DNA of 64,000 nucleotides from Aureibaculum marinum (GTDB lineage Bacteria; Bacteroidota; Bacteroidia; Flavobacteriales; Flavobacteriaceae). The notes below the pieces were generated by a model. The model made no database searches and was not told where the DNA came from. It worked only from the letters and a program-made list of their open reading frames with translations. The position numbers were made by a program, and so were the translations under genes. The stretch lies in contig NZ_RPFJ01000011.1 of assembly GCF_003813905.1 (NCBI RefSeq), positions 186,001 through 250,000 of the forward strand, given 5' to 3'. This document shows positions 1 to 8,626 of this stretch, one piece after another. Position 1 is the first letter of the stretch; each line of letters opens with the position of its first letter.

Positions 1-38
1 AATTAAATTGTCCACTTTTAATCTTTAAAAACATATTT

Positions 39-962
39 ATGAAATTTAAAATTGTATTTGTAATGGCAGCACTAATAGTAGTAAGCTGTGGAAAATTAGG
101 TGATAAAGCCAGTAGTGCGTTAGATGCTGTAAGTGATTTGGGTTCAGGTGGAGCCAACAATGTTATAGCTTATAACAATGCCTTGGTCGATTATATGAAT
201 GATGCAGGTGATAAAATTACAAGAGCGAGTGATGATTATGAAGAAATGAGCAATATGGTAACTCAAAAGAAAAAACCGAATCTATTTTTGGCACATGCCT
301 TTATTGGTTCAGTTCCTGATATTAACAAAGAGAGAGATGGTATTTATTTATTAGAACCTGGTAATAATTTACCTTCTGAGGTGAAAGAAGAGCTAACAAA
401 TAGTGTAAAAGCGACTTCAGAAGCATTTGAAAACACACATGATGCATATAAGAAGTTTAAAGCATATTACGATAGTGAAGATTTTAAGGATGATGATTGG
501 GCAAAGGGAGCAGAGTATCTGGAGGTTATAAAAACTAACATTATGGCCTTTTATGAAAAACGTTCAGAAGCATATTCAATCTTAAAACCTATTGCTAATG
601 AAGCAGAAATTGAATTATTAAAAGACCATCCTCTTAGTGAGAGTATAATTGCATCAAAAACAGATTTAGCTGTTGCCGAGGCAATTAGAGATATTGTTTA
701 TGCTGAAGAAATTAACATGGAGATGTTGAAATTAAAATATGATCAATTAGAAGCTAATTATGCTAAACATAAAGATTTAACTCCTGAATTATTAGAAGAG
801 CATAATAAATCAATTTTTTACAAAAACTATTACCAAGAAGTTGAAGAGTTTTTAGGCGACGTTAGAAAGAGTAAAAGAGATGGAAAAATAACAGATAATG
901 AAGCAGAAACTATTGGTAGAGCTTATCAAAGTTTAATTACTTATTACAACAGGTTTGTATAA
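39..962 (+). CDS. Lipoprotein of the DUF3829 type
   Basis: A 307-residue exported lipoprotein. Residues 1-16 form a short signal peptide ending in the lipobox V-V-S-C, so Cys17 would be lipidated after cleavage by signal peptidase II. The rest is soluble, rich in Lys, Glu and Asp, and looks mostly helical. Overall shape and the acidic helical repeats resemble DUF3829 (YiiG-like) lipoproteins, whose function is unknown. It stands alone, 38 bases into the window, and is closed by a hairpin terminator. The family call is by resemblance only; the lipoprotein call is firm. Confidence 0.75.
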   Translation: MKFKIVFVMAALIVVSCGKLGDKASSALDAVSDLGSGGANNVIAYNNALVDYMNDAGDKITRASDDYEEMSNMVTQKKKPNLFLAHAFIGSVPDINKERDGIYLLEPGNNLPSEVKEELTNSVKATSEAFENTHDAYKKFKAYYDSEDFKDDDWAKGAEYLEVIKTNIMAFYEKRSEAYSILKPIANEAEIELLKDHPLSESIIASKTDLAVAEAIRDIVYAEEINMEMLKLKYDQLEANYAKHKDLTPELLEEHNKSIFYKNYYQEVEEFLGDVRKSKRDGKITDNEAETIGRAYQSLITYYNRFV

Positions 963-984
963 TTATTATAATATCGTTTCTATT

Positions 985-1020
985 AATCCTGCATCGTATT
1001 TTATACTTTGCAGGATTTTT
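985..1020 (+). terminator. Rho-independent terminator
   Basis: A perfect 9-bp stem (985-993 with 1009-1017), a 15-nt loop and a following T run. It lies 23 bases after the DUF3829-type lipoprotein gene. Confidence 0.8.
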
Positions 1021-1035
1021 ATTTTAATGAGGCAT

Positions 1036-1043
1036 TATTTTTG
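1036..1043 (+). promoter_or_regulatory. Promoter -7 element
   Basis: TATTTTTG matches the Bacteroidota -7 consensus TANNTTTG. It lies 31 bases before the start of the secreted protein gene at 1075. No clear -33 element is visible. Confidence 0.5.
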
Positions 1044-1074
1044 ATAATTAAAATGTTTTATAGACCTTTATTTT

Positions 1075-1884
1075 ATGATTAAGACTTTTTTACTTCCTAT
1101 TGTATTTAGTTTAAGTTTTTTTGTAACTAATGCCCAAGATGATTGGGGGAGTTATGTAATAGAGAAAGAAAAGGGAATTATGGCAATTACCCTTAATTAT
1201 AGATATGCATTAACTAAACCCAACTATAAGAATTTAGTTTTAGTTGGAAAAAGAACAAACAAGTGTTATAAAAATGGAGCACCTAACGCTCAAGGGTTGG
1301 AAGAAATTTATAATTTTTCAGATGCTGTAGCTAATGAACTTAATAAGTTATCTAAAAAGAATAGATTGGTAGGTATTGTTACTTATTTATGCTCTGGTTT
1401 TGATGCTTATTATATAAAAGATACTACAAATGTTAGACAGAAAATAGACTCTCTATACCAAAAAAAATTTTCTAATTCGAAAAACTATCTAGTTATAAAA
1501 AGAGATAAACGATGGGATTATTTTAAAGAGGTATTGTATCCAAAAGATGATTCTGAAAACTTTTTTATGAGTCAAGATTTATTAAATCAGATGTATTTTG
1601 AAGGTGCAGATCTTTCCATAAAGAGAAAAATTAAACATTACTTTTATTTTAAAAAAGACAAAAACAGGCAATCATTTTTAGATAAAATTAAAACTGTTGA
1701 TTTTAAGGTAGATTCTTTAAACTTTAAAAAGGAAAATAATTTTCCTTATGAGTTGCAAATACATCGTGAAAATGAATTGTATCCTACTTTTATGGCAGAG
1801 TTAACAAAAGTACTGAGCACATTTGCATTAATTAATAAAGGGTATTACGATGGTTGGGGAATAGAACCTGAAAGTATTGAATAG
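1075..1884 (+). CDS. Secreted protein of unknown function
   Basis: A 269-residue protein that I do not recognise. Residues 1-21 form a classical signal peptide (hydrophobic core, then T-N-A-Q before the cleavage site), so it is exported to the periplasm or beyond; there is no lipobox. The mature part is Lys/Tyr/Phe-rich without obvious repeats, membrane segments or a metal motif. Two cysteines (in CYKNG and LCSGF) could form a disulfide. It has its own -7 element upstream and a terminator downstream, so it is a single-gene unit convergent with radA. Confidence 0.7.
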   Translation: MIKTFLLPIVFSLSFFVTNAQDDWGSYVIEKEKGIMAITLNYRYALTKPNYKNLVLVGKRTNKCYKNGAPNAQGLEEIYNFSDAVANELNKLSKKNRLVGIVTYLCSGFDAYYIKDTTNVRQKIDSLYQKKFSNSKNYLVIKRDKRWDYFKEVLYPKDDSENFFMSQDLLNQMYFEGADLSIKRKIKHYFYFKKDKNRQSFLDKIKTVDFKVDSLNFKKENNFPYELQIHRENELYPTFMAELTKVLSTFALINKGYYDGWGIEPESIE

Positions 1885-1944
1885 TTTATTTGTAATAGAC
1901 TTTTTATTTTTTTATATATTGAAAAACAGTTGTTTAGAGTTTGT

Positions 1945-1968
1945 AAAATACCGTGCAGTATTTTTTTT
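1945..1968 (+). terminator. Terminator between convergent genes
   Basis: A 7-bp stem (1945-1951 with 1958-1964) with a 6-nt loop and eight T residues on the + strand. It follows the secreted protein gene. The A run on the left flank may let it also stop leftward transcription from radA. Confidence 0.65.
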
Positions 1969-2003
1969 GAAATATAAATAGTTAAAAATTTCGTTTGTTT
2001 TTA

Positions 2004-3359
2004 TTAAAATAGTTGCTTATAAACATCTTCAATTTTAGAAACTAATACAATTTCAATAGTATATTTTTTTTGTGGAATTTTATTAAACTTAGAAACCATA
2101 ATTTTTTGAAATCCTAGCTTTTCTGCTTCCAAAATTCTTTGATCAACTCGGTTTACTGGTCTAATTTCTCCTGCTAAGCCAACTTCAGCAGCAAAACAAT
2201 AATCTTGTGGAATGGGTTCGTCTTCGTTGGAAGATAGAATAGATGCAACAACAGCCAAATCAATAGCAGGATCATCTACTGAAATACCACCTGCTATGTT
2301 TAAAAATACATCTTTTGCTCCAAGACGAAAACCTGCTCTTTTTTCTAATACTGCCAAAATCATATTTAACCTTTTGGTATTATACCCCGTTGTAGATCGT
2401 TGAGGTGTTCCATAAACAGCAGTGCTTACTAAGGCTTGAACTTCTATCATTAATGGTCGCATGCCTTCTAGAGTAGCTCCTATAGCTGTTCCGCTTAAAG
2501 TTTCATCCTTTTCTGAAATTAATATTTCTGAAGGGTTTTCAACTTCTCGTAATCCTGAGCCAAGCATTTCGTAAATACCGAGTTCCGCAGTAGAACCAAA
2601 ACGATTTTTTTGAGCTCTTAAAATTCTGTAAGTATGATTTCTATCACCTTCAAATTGTAAAACTACATCAACCATGTGTTCTAAAATTTTAGGTCCTGCA
2701 ATAGTCCCTTCTTTGGTAATATGCCCAATTAAAATAACTGGTGTTGCCGTTTCTTTGGCAAATTTTATAAGTTCTGCCGTAGTTTCACGTATTTGAGAAA
2801 TACTACCAGGAGATGCTTCTATAGAATCAGTGTGTAAGGTTTGTATGGAATCAATAACAACCAAATCTGGTAGGGTTTCTTCTATGCTTTTAAAAATATT
2901 TTGGGTTTTGGTTTCTGTTAAAATTAAACAGTCTGTGTTTATATTTTCAAGTCTTTCAGCACGCATTTTAATCTGTGATTGACTTTCTTCTCCAGAAACA
3001 TAAAGTACTTTTTTATGAATACTTAAAGATACTTGTAAAATTAAAGTAGATTTTCCTATACCAGGTTCACCACCTAAAAGAGTCATGGAACCTCTTACAA
3101 GACCACCACCTAAAACCCTATTTAGTTCATTGTTTTGAGTATCAATTCTATCTTCTTCATTAATAGCAATTTCATTAATTTTTAAAGGCTTGGTTACCTT
3201 TTTAACTGATGATGATTGTTTCCAAGCTCTTTTCTCTTCTTTTTGAATTACTTCTTCAACAATGGTGTTCCATTCATTACAAGCATTACATTTACCTACC
3301 CATTTAGCATATTGTGTACCGCAGTTTTGACAGAAATATGTTGTTTTTGTTTTAGCCAT
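2004..3359 (-). CDS. radA: DNA repair protein RadA
   Basis: A 451-residue RadA/Sms, a RecA-like ATPase and DnaB-type helicase that promotes branch migration in recombination and natural transformation. Domains in order: a four-Cys zinc finger (Cys10, 13, 24, 27), a RecA-type core with Walker A GGEPGIGKST at 96-105, the RadA-specific KNRFG motif at 251-255, and a C-terminal Lon-protease-like domain. Length is normal for the family. It is the last gene of a leftward run and starts 2 bases after the stop of the upstream membrane protein gene, so the two are probably co-transcribed. Confidence 0.96.
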   Translation of the reverse strand: MAKTKTTYFCQNCGTQYAKWVGKCNACNEWNTIVEEVIQKEEKRAWKQSSSVKKVTKPLKINEIAINEEDRIDTQNNELNRVLGGGLVRGSMTLLGGEPGIGKSTLILQVSLSIHKKVLYVSGEESQSQIKMRAERLENINTDCLILTETKTQNIFKSIEETLPDLVVIDSIQTLHTDSIEASPGSISQIRETTAELIKFAKETATPVILIGHITKEGTIAGPKILEHMVDVVLQFEGDRNHTYRILRAQKNRFGSTAELGIYEMLGSGLREVENPSEILISEKDETLSGTAIGATLEGMRPLMIEVQALVSTAVYGTPQRSTTGYNTKRLNMILAVLEKRAGFRLGAKDVFLNIAGGISVDDPAIDLAVVASILSSNEDEPIPQDYCFAAEVGLAGEIRPVNRVDQRILEAEKLGFQKIMVSKFNKIPQKKYTIEIVLVSKIEDVYKQLF

Positions 3360-3361
3360 TG

Positions 3362-3949
3362 TTAATTTGTGTTGACTGAAGATAATTCTATTTCTTTTAC
3401 CATAGAACTTATTGGAATTACTTTTACTTTATCACCTATAAGTAAAAAGAGTGTTTCTTTAGTTTTACCTATAAAAAGTCCTTTTAGAATTTCATTATCA
3501 GAAAATTTTACACTTATTAGATGTTGATTTTTTATTTTTCCTTTCGAATAATATCCGTAATAAACAGCTGATAAAAATAAATATCCAATAAATAAAATAG
3601 CAAAAGAAGTAATCCTAAAATTGGTGAACCATTTCTTTTTATCCATACCAAAATTCGATTTTGTGTAAAATTTGGGAAATTTGTTTTTCATCCAAATATC
3701 AATTTTATAAATAATAAAAGGAATTATAGTTGATATTACCGCAAAAAATAAAATTTGAGGATCCGCAAAAGGTGCAATTATAAAGTCAAAAACATCAGCA
3801 TAATCAAAAATATTTATACCGAACTCTTTATATTTATGATAGTTAAACAGCATACCGATGCCAACAGCAAGAATATAGGCAATGGTAATTACGGTTTGTA
3901 TTTCCCTTATCACTGCTTCATAAACATCCTTTATTAATCCTTCTTTCAT
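3362..3949 (-). CDS. Membrane protein of unknown function
   Basis: A 195-residue protein with three likely membrane segments (about residues 17-36, 60-82 and 112-132) and a C-terminal soluble part of about 60 residues. I recognise no catalytic motif or family. Its start overlaps the end of the lpxH-like gene by 4 bases (ATGA), and its stop lies 2 bases before radA, so it is the middle gene of a translationally coupled trio. The context does not suggest a function. Confidence 0.75.
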   Translation of the reverse strand: MKEGLIKDVYEAVIREIQTVITIAYILAVGIGMLFNYHKYKEFGINIFDYADVFDFIIAPFADPQILFFAVISTIIPFIIYKIDIWMKNKFPKFYTKSNFGMDKKKWFTNFRITSFAILFIGYLFLSAVYYGYYSKGKIKNQHLISVKFSDNEILKGLFIGKTKETLFLLIGDKVKVIPISSMVKEIELSSVNTN

Positions 3950-4725
3950 TTAGGTTCTATTTTAATTTCATTTTTCTTCAATTCAACATCCTTTCCATCA
4001 AAAACACCATAGGTAAAATGACTAATCCAATCACCTAAATTAATGTATGTACTATTTTTTCCAACTTCAATTTCCATAGGTAAATGACGATGTCCAAATA
4101 TAAAATAATCGTAGTGTTTTGTTTCTAATTTTCGTTTACAATATTGAGCCAACCATTCATTTTCTTCTCCTAAGAATTTAGCATCTTCATCTCCAGAAAT
4201 CATTTTATTTTTTGTAGATAAATATACGCCTAAACGCATGCCAATATCTGGATGTAGCCAACGGTATAACCATTTTGAAATAGGGTTGGTAAATACTTTT
4301 TTCATTCGTTTATAGCCTTTGTCACCTGGTCCTAAGCCATCTCCATGACCAATTAAAAATATTTTTTTATTGATGGTAAATTCTTTAGGACTGTGATATA
4401 CTGGAATGTCTAATTCTTTTTCAAAATAATCATCCATCCATAAATCATGATTGCCTACAAAAAAATAAATAGGTATGCCACTGTCTTTAATTTCGGCTAG
4501 TTTACCTAGTACACGCACAAATCCTTTGGGAACTACTTTTTTATATTCAAACCAAAAATCGAATAAATCACCCAATAAAAAGATCGCTTCTGCATCTTTT
4601 TTGACTGTGTTTAACCATTTTATAAAATTTTTTTCACGTACTAAACTATCCTTGTGGTTAGGCAAACCCAAATGTTGATCTGAGGCGAAGTATATTTTTT
4701 TATTTTTAGAAAGGGTGATGTTCAT
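3946..4725 (-). CDS. lpxH: UDP-2,3-diacylglucosamine hydrolase (LpxH-like)
   Basis: A 259-residue calcineurin-like metallophosphoesterase of the LpxH family, which cleaves UDP-2,3-diacylglucosamine to lipid X and UMP in lipid A synthesis at the inner face of the inner membrane. The metal-binding blocks are all present: SDQHLG (Asp16, His18), GDLFD, GNHD, GHGDG and GHRH near the C-terminus. lpxB, the next enzyme of the pathway, is also in this window near 22 kb. The assignment to LpxH rather than another phosphoesterase rests on the full motif set and family length. Confidence 0.88.
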   Translation of the reverse strand: MNITLSKNKKIYFASDQHLGLPNHKDSLVREKNFIKWLNTVKKDAEAIFLLGDLFDFWFEYKKVVPKGFVRVLGKLAEIKDSGIPIYFFVGNHDLWMDDYFEKELDIPVYHSPKEFTINKKIFLIGHGDGLGPGDKGYKRMKKVFTNPISKWLYRWLHPDIGMRLGVYLSTKNKMISGDEDAKFLGEENEWLAQYCKRKLETKHYDYFIFGHRHLPMEIEVGKNSTYINLGDWISHFTYGVFDGKDVELKKNEIKIEPK

Positions 4726-4784
4726 TAAAGTAATTTGACTTCAAAATTAAGGAAATTTTTACCACGGTGGTTATTGAGGTAATT

Positions 4785-5237
4785 CTAAGACTGATCTGAA
4801 GCAAACCATTCTGCATATGAATTATTTGTTTCGTGTAATTTTATTGAATGTAACTTAACTGAAGTTGGAAGTTTTTTACTGATTTTATTCGCAAAATCAA
4901 TAATCATATTTTCACTTGTAGGCTGGTAATCAACTAAAATGACTTTAGAAGAATGACTTTCAATTTTAGAAGCTAATTCTTTATGAGGTGAACTTGCATT
5001 TAATACAGTGGCATGGTCAAAAATATCGATTATTTCTGACTTTACAATTTTTTTTAAATCACCAAAGTCAAGAACCATTCCGTTTTTTACATGTGATGCA
5101 TCATTAATTGGAGTTCCAATAATGGTAACATACAATTGATAACTATGTCCGTGAATATTTTTGCATTTGCCGTCATAGCCATAGAGGGCATGTGCGGTTT
5201 CAAAATCGAAATGCTTGGTAATTCTAATCAAACTCAT
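4785..5237 (-). CDS. queD: 6-carboxytetrahydropterin synthase QueD
   Basis: A 150-residue 6-pyruvoyl/6-carboxy-tetrahydropterin synthase. It converts dihydroneopterin triphosphate to 6-carboxytetrahydropterin in queuosine/preQ1 synthesis. Visible motifs are the zinc ligands His16, His29 and His31 (in CKNIHGHSY), catalytic Cys25, the FDHAT segment and a C-terminal HETNN carrying the substrate Glu. The start is odd: a -7 element (5242-5249) ends only four bases before the ATG, so the message is probably leaderless. A perfect hairpin (5259-5300) sits just upstream. QueD and the related PTPS cannot be separated fully by eye; QueD is usual in bacteria. Confidence 0.9.
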   Translation of the reverse strand: MSLIRITKHFDFETAHALYGYDGKCKNIHGHSYQLYVTIIGTPINDASHVKNGMVLDFGDLKKIVKSEIIDIFDHATVLNASSPHKELASKIESHSSKVILVDYQPTSENMIIDFANKISKKLPTSVKLHSIKLHETNNSYAEWFASDQS

Positions 5238-5241
5238 GAGG

Positions 5242-5249
5242 CAAAGTTA
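5242..5249 (-). promoter_or_regulatory. queD -7 element, probable leaderless start
   Basis: On the minus strand this reads TAACTTTG, a full match to TANNTTTG. Only four bases separate it from the queD ATG, so transcription should begin at or within the start codon. Confidence 0.55.
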
Positions 5250-5258
5250 TTCAATTCT

Positions 5259-5300
5259 ATTATCATTTCTGCATAAGTGCTCTTATGCAGAAATGATAAT
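5259..5300. terminator. Perfect 19-bp inverted repeat, kbl terminator or queD operator
   Basis: Positions 5259-5277 pair without mismatch with 5282-5300 around a 4-nt loop. The hairpin begins 7 bases after the kbl stop codon, as a terminator would, but no T run follows on the minus strand. It also covers the region where the -33 element of queD should lie, so it may act as an operator as well. Confidence 0.6.
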
Positions 5301-5307
5301 CAATTTA

Positions 5308-6504
5308 TTATTTAATTACATTTAACGCTTTACCTACTTTGGTAAATGCAGTAATTGCTTTATCTAAATGTTCTTTATTATGTGCGGCAGAAAGTTGAAC
5401 TCTAATTCTAGCTTTTCCTTTAGGTACTACAGGGTAAAAGAAACCGATAACATAAATACCTTCTTCTAGTAAAGCGTTTGCCATGTCTTGAGATAGCTTG
5501 GCATCGTATAACATAACGGGTACAATAGCGGCATCAGCACCAACAAGGTCAAAACCTGCGGCTTCCATTCCTTTACGGAAATAATTAGTATTCCACTCTA
5601 ATTTATCACGTAAAGAAGTATCATTTTCTAATAAATCAAAAACTTTTAAAGAGGCTCCAACAATTGCAGGAGCTAAAGAGTTTGAAAATAAATAAGGTCT
5701 AGAGCGTTGTCTTAATATTTCAATAATTTCTTTTTTAGCAGTTGTATATCCTCCCATTGCTCCACCCAATGCTTTTCCTAAGGTTCCTGTAACAATATCA
5801 ACACGTTTTAATACATCTTTAAGTTCTAAAGTGCCTCTTCCTGTTTTACCTATAAATCCGACAGCATGACATTCGTCTACCATAACCATAGCATCATATT
5901 TGTCTGCTAAATCACATATTTTATCAAGACTGGCAACAATTCCGTCCATAGAAAATACACCATCTGTTACAATAATTTTAAAACGAGATCCAGCTTCGTT
6001 AGCTTCTTTTAATCTTGCTTCTAATTCTTCCATATTGTTGTTTTCATAACGGTAACGAGCCGCTTTACATAAACGAACGCCATCAATAATTGAAGCATGA
6101 TTTAATGAGTCTGAAATAATAGCATCTTCTTTGGTCAATAAGGGTTCAAAAATACCACCATTTGCGTCAAAAGCAGCAGCGTATAAAATTGTATCTTCAA
6201 AACCATAAAATTTAGCAATACGTTGCTCTAACTCCTTATGAATATCTTGTGTACCACAAATAAAGCGAACAGAAGACATTCCGTAGCCATGCGTATCCAT
6301 GGTATCTTTAGCAGCTTGAATGACTTCAGGATGATTTGAAAGACCTAAATAATTATTGGCACAAAAATTAATTACCTCTTGACCTGTTGATATTTTAATC
6401 ACAGCATCTTGGGCAGAAGTTATTATTCTTTCTGATTTATAAAGGCCAGCTTCTTTTATTTCTTGAAGTTCTTTTTCTAAATGTTGTTTAATATTACCGT
6501 ACAT
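5308..6504 (-). CDS. kbl: Glycine C-acetyltransferase (2-amino-3-ketobutyrate CoA ligase)
   Basis: A 398-residue PLP-dependent enzyme of the alpha-oxoamine synthase family. It cleaves 2-amino-3-ketobutyrate with CoA to glycine and acetyl-CoA in threonine degradation. Evidence: [10 protein letters not shown] near residue 50, the PLP-contacting [10 protein letters not shown] (Asp210) and the Schiff-base lysine in GTLGKALGG (Lys244). Length matches Kbl rather than BioF or serine palmitoyltransferase. The usual partner, threonine dehydrogenase, is not next to it. It has its own -7 element at 6532-6539 and is followed by a perfect hairpin. Confidence 0.93.
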   Translation of the reverse strand: MYGNIKQHLEKELQEIKEAGLYKSERIITSAQDAVIKISTGQEVINFCANNYLGLSNHPEVIQAAKDTMDTHGYGMSSVRFICGTQDIHKELEQRIAKFYGFEDTILYAAAFDANGGIFEPLLTKEDAIISDSLNHASIIDGVRLCKAARYRYENNNMEELEARLKEANEAGSRFKIIVTDGVFSMDGIVASLDKICDLADKYDAMVMVDECHAVGFIGKTGRGTLELKDVLKRVDIVTGTLGKALGGAMGGYTTAKKEIIEILRQRSRPYLFSNSLAPAIVGASLKVFDLLENDTSLRDKLEWNTNYFRKGMEAAGFDLVGADAAIVPVMLYDAKLSQDMANALLEEGIYVIGFFYPVVPKGKARIRVQLSAAHNKEHLDKAITAFTKVGKALNVIK

Positions 6505-6531
6505 AGCGATGAAATTTTAATGTCAATAATA

Positions 6532-6539
6532 CAAAGGTA
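6532..6539 (-). promoter_or_regulatory. kbl -7 element
   Basis: Reads TACCTTTG on the minus strand, matching TANNTTTG, 28 bases upstream of the kbl start. No convincing -33 element was found. Confidence 0.5.
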
Positions 6540-6582
6540 ATTTAATTCTAAGTAATTTTTTTGTAAATGGTCTAAAAACAGG

Positions 6583-6612
6583 TTGACGCATTATTCAAAA
6601 GTATTATATTTG
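6583..6612 (+). promoter_or_regulatory. Strong Bacteroidota promoter
   Basis: TTG at 6583-6585 (within TTGAC) and TATATTTG at 6605-6612 are separated by 19 bases, the expected -33/-7 arrangement. Transcription would start near 6620, about ten bases before the small membrane protein gene. Confidence 0.75.
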
Positions 6613-6629
6613 TACTCCACAAACTTGGA

Positions 6630-6923
6630 ATGTTGATGTCAAAAAACATTTTTTCAATTTTTTTGCTCGTAGTATTTGTTAATTTTATAGTTGCACCTAC
6701 TATAATATCACTTGTAGATAGTGCAACTGATGTGTCTTCTGTTTTTAGTGTAAATGAAGAAGAAAAAAAAGAGAATAAAGAAGATGACACTAAAAATAAA
6801 GTATTCCATAGCGAAGAGAATGAAGGATCTGTCTTAAAATTCTCAAAATTACAAAAGCATCTTTATAGGATTTTAATTTCTAAATATTTTCCAAAGCTTC
6901 TATTGCAACCTCCACAACTTTAA
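6630..6923 (+). CDS. Small single-pass membrane protein upstream of SulP
   Basis: A 97-residue protein that I do not recognise. Residues 4-25 form one strong hydrophobic segment (membrane anchor or uncleaved signal). A very acidic, Lys/Glu-rich linker follows at about 40-65, then a basic, Leu/Pro-ending tail. A well-formed promoter ends 18 bases upstream and the reading frame follows directly, which supports a real gene. It lies 99 bases before the SulP gene in the same direction, with two small hairpins in the gap. A second ATG two codons in (6636) is an equally good start. Confidence 0.65.
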   Translation: MLMSKNIFSIFLLVVFVNFIVAPTIISLVDSATDVSSVFSVNEEEKKENKEDDTKNKVFHSEENEGSVLKFSKLQKHLYRILISKYFPKLLLQPPQL

Positions 6924-6983
6924 TAATTTTTTTAATAGAGAATTAGGACATTACTAGTCCGATGAAAAAATTATTAAATAATA

Positions 6984-7006
6984 GGTTTCAAATTTTAGTT
7001 GAAACC
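6984..7006 (+). promoter_or_regulatory. Hairpin in the SulP leader
   Basis: An 8-bp perfect stem (6984-6991 with 6999-7006) with a 7-nt loop, ending 16 bases before the SulP start. A weaker 4-bp stem lies at about 6948-6962. There is no T run, so attenuation or translational control is more likely than simple termination, though this is a guess. Confidence 0.35.
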
Positions 7007-7022
7007 AAAATAATTCATTTTT

Positions 7023-8615
7023 ATGTTTAAAACGATTAAAAGCGACTTGCCAGCAAGTGTCGTTGTTTTTTTTGTGGCATTACCATTATGTTTAGGTATT
7101 GCTTTAGCCAGTGGAGCCCCTCTCTTCTCTGGATTAATTGCTGGAATTGTAGGAGGAATTGTAGTAGGTGGTTTAAGTGGTTCTAAAGTGGGTGTTAGTG
7201 GTCCGGCAGCGGGTTTAGCAGCAATTGTATTGACTGCAATAGGTACTTTAGGAGGTTACGAAAATTTCTTAGTTGCAGTTGTTTTAGGAGGTCTTATTCA
7301 ATTAATTTTTGGCGTTTTAAAAGCTGGGATTATTGGATATTATTTCCCTTCATCTGTGATAAAAGGAATGCTTACGGGTATTGGTATTATAATTATTTTA
7401 AAACAAATTCCTAATTTTTTTGGTTATGATGAAGAATCTGCATGGGATTTAGAATTTTTTGAGTTAGATGGAGGCAATACCTTCTCGGAGTTAATTAATG
7501 TAATAAGTAATATACAACCTGGAGCAGCATTAATAGGTTTTATTAGTTTGGTATTATTAATTCTTTGGGATAAGGTGTTGACTAAGAAATCTAAAGTATT
7601 TGAGATTATTCAAGGACCATTTGTAGTAGTTGTGTTAGGAATAGTGTTTTTTACTTTAACAAAAGAAAGTGAAGTATTTGCTATTGGAAGTACTCACATG
7701 GTAAGTGTTCCAATTCCTGAGGATATTAATTCATTTCTTGGTCAATTTAGTTTTCCAAACTTTTCTGCAATTACTAATCCAGAAGTTTGGGTAGTCGCAT
7801 TTACTATTGCGTTAGTAGCAAGTTTAGAAACTTTATTGTGTGTTGAAGCTTCTGATAAGATTGACCCTGATAAAAATGTAACTCCTACAAATAGAGAATT
7901 ATTAGCTCAAGGTACTGGTAATATTGTTTCTGGACTTATTGGAGGTTTACCTATTACTCAAGTAATTGTAAGAAGCTCCGCCAATATTCAATCTGGAGGT
8001 AAAAGTAAAATGTCAGCTATTTTACACGGATTTTTACTTTTAATATCTGTTATTCTTATTCCTAAATTACTCAATAAAATTCCTTTGTCAGTATTAGCAG
8101 CAATTTTATTAATTGTTGGTTATAAGTTGGCAAAACCTTCTTTATTTAAAAAAATGTATCAATTAGGTTGGAAACAGTCTGTACCATTTTTTGTTACAGT
8201 TCTAGGAATTGTTTTTACAGATTTATTGGTTGGTATTGGATTAGGTTTATTGGTTGGAATTATTGTTATACTATTAAAAAATTATCAAAACTCACATTTC
8301 CTTCATATTGAAGACAATAGTAATGGAAAGCATAGAATTAAGATGACCCTTGCAGAAGAAGTTACCTTTTTTAATAAAGGAGCTATTTTAAAAGAGTTAG
8401 ATAGTTTACCAAGAGACACTTATTTTGAGTTTGATGTAACAAAAACCAGATATCTTGATTATGATATTATAGAAATTTTAGAAGATTTTGCATTTAAAGC
8501 TAAGGAACGGAATATTGATATTAAGCTAATCTCTAAACGTGGTGTGGTTGAAAATCCACCAAGTTTTATTGAGTTCTTTAAATTAAGACCTAAATCAAGT
8601 ATAAGTTTAAGTTAA
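7023..8615 (+). CDS. SulP-family anion transporter (probable bicarbonate transporter)
   Basis: A 530-residue SLC26/SulP transporter of the inner membrane. The N-terminal 410 residues are strongly hydrophobic with the usual SulP start (DLPASVVVFFVALPLCLGIA) and glycine-rich helices. Residues from about 430 form a cytoplasmic STAS domain. SulP proteins move sulfate, bicarbonate, dicarboxylates and other anions, and the substrate cannot be read from the sequence. The nearby beta-carbonic anhydrase and the absence of sulfur-assimilation genes favour bicarbonate (BicA-like). Its stop lies 11 bases before the Usp-like gene, so the two are an operon. Confidence 0.9.
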   Translation: MFKTIKSDLPASVVVFFVALPLCLGIALASGAPLFSGLIAGIVGGIVVGGLSGSKVGVSGPAAGLAAIVLTAIGTLGGYENFLVAVVLGGLIQLIFGVLKAGIIGYYFPSSVIKGMLTGIGIIIILKQIPNFFGYDEESAWDLEFFELDGGNTFSELINVISNIQPGAALIGFISLVLLILWDKVLTKKSKVFEIIQGPFVVVVLGIVFFTLTKESEVFAIGSTHMVSVPIPEDINSFLGQFSFPNFSAITNPEVWVVAFTIALVASLETLLCVEASDKIDPDKNVTPTNRELLAQGTGNIVSGLIGGLPITQVIVRSSANIQSGGKSKMSAILHGFLLLISVILIPKLLNKIPLSVLAAILLIVGYKLAKPSLFKKMYQLGWKQSVPFFVTVLGIVFTDLLVGIGLGLLVGIIVILLKNYQNSHFLHIEDNSNGKHRIKMTLAEEVTFFNKGAILKELDSLPRDTYFEFDVTKTRYLDYDIIEILEDFAFKAKERNIDIKLISKRGVVENPPSFIEFFKLRPKSSISLS

Positions 8616-8626
8616 ATTTGAAAATT

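Noticed and set aside
6572-6790. Minus-strand frame of 72 codons opposite the small membrane protein
   Set aside because: It is antisense to the gene with the strong promoter and its protein is Ser/Thr-rich low complexity typical of a shadow frame.
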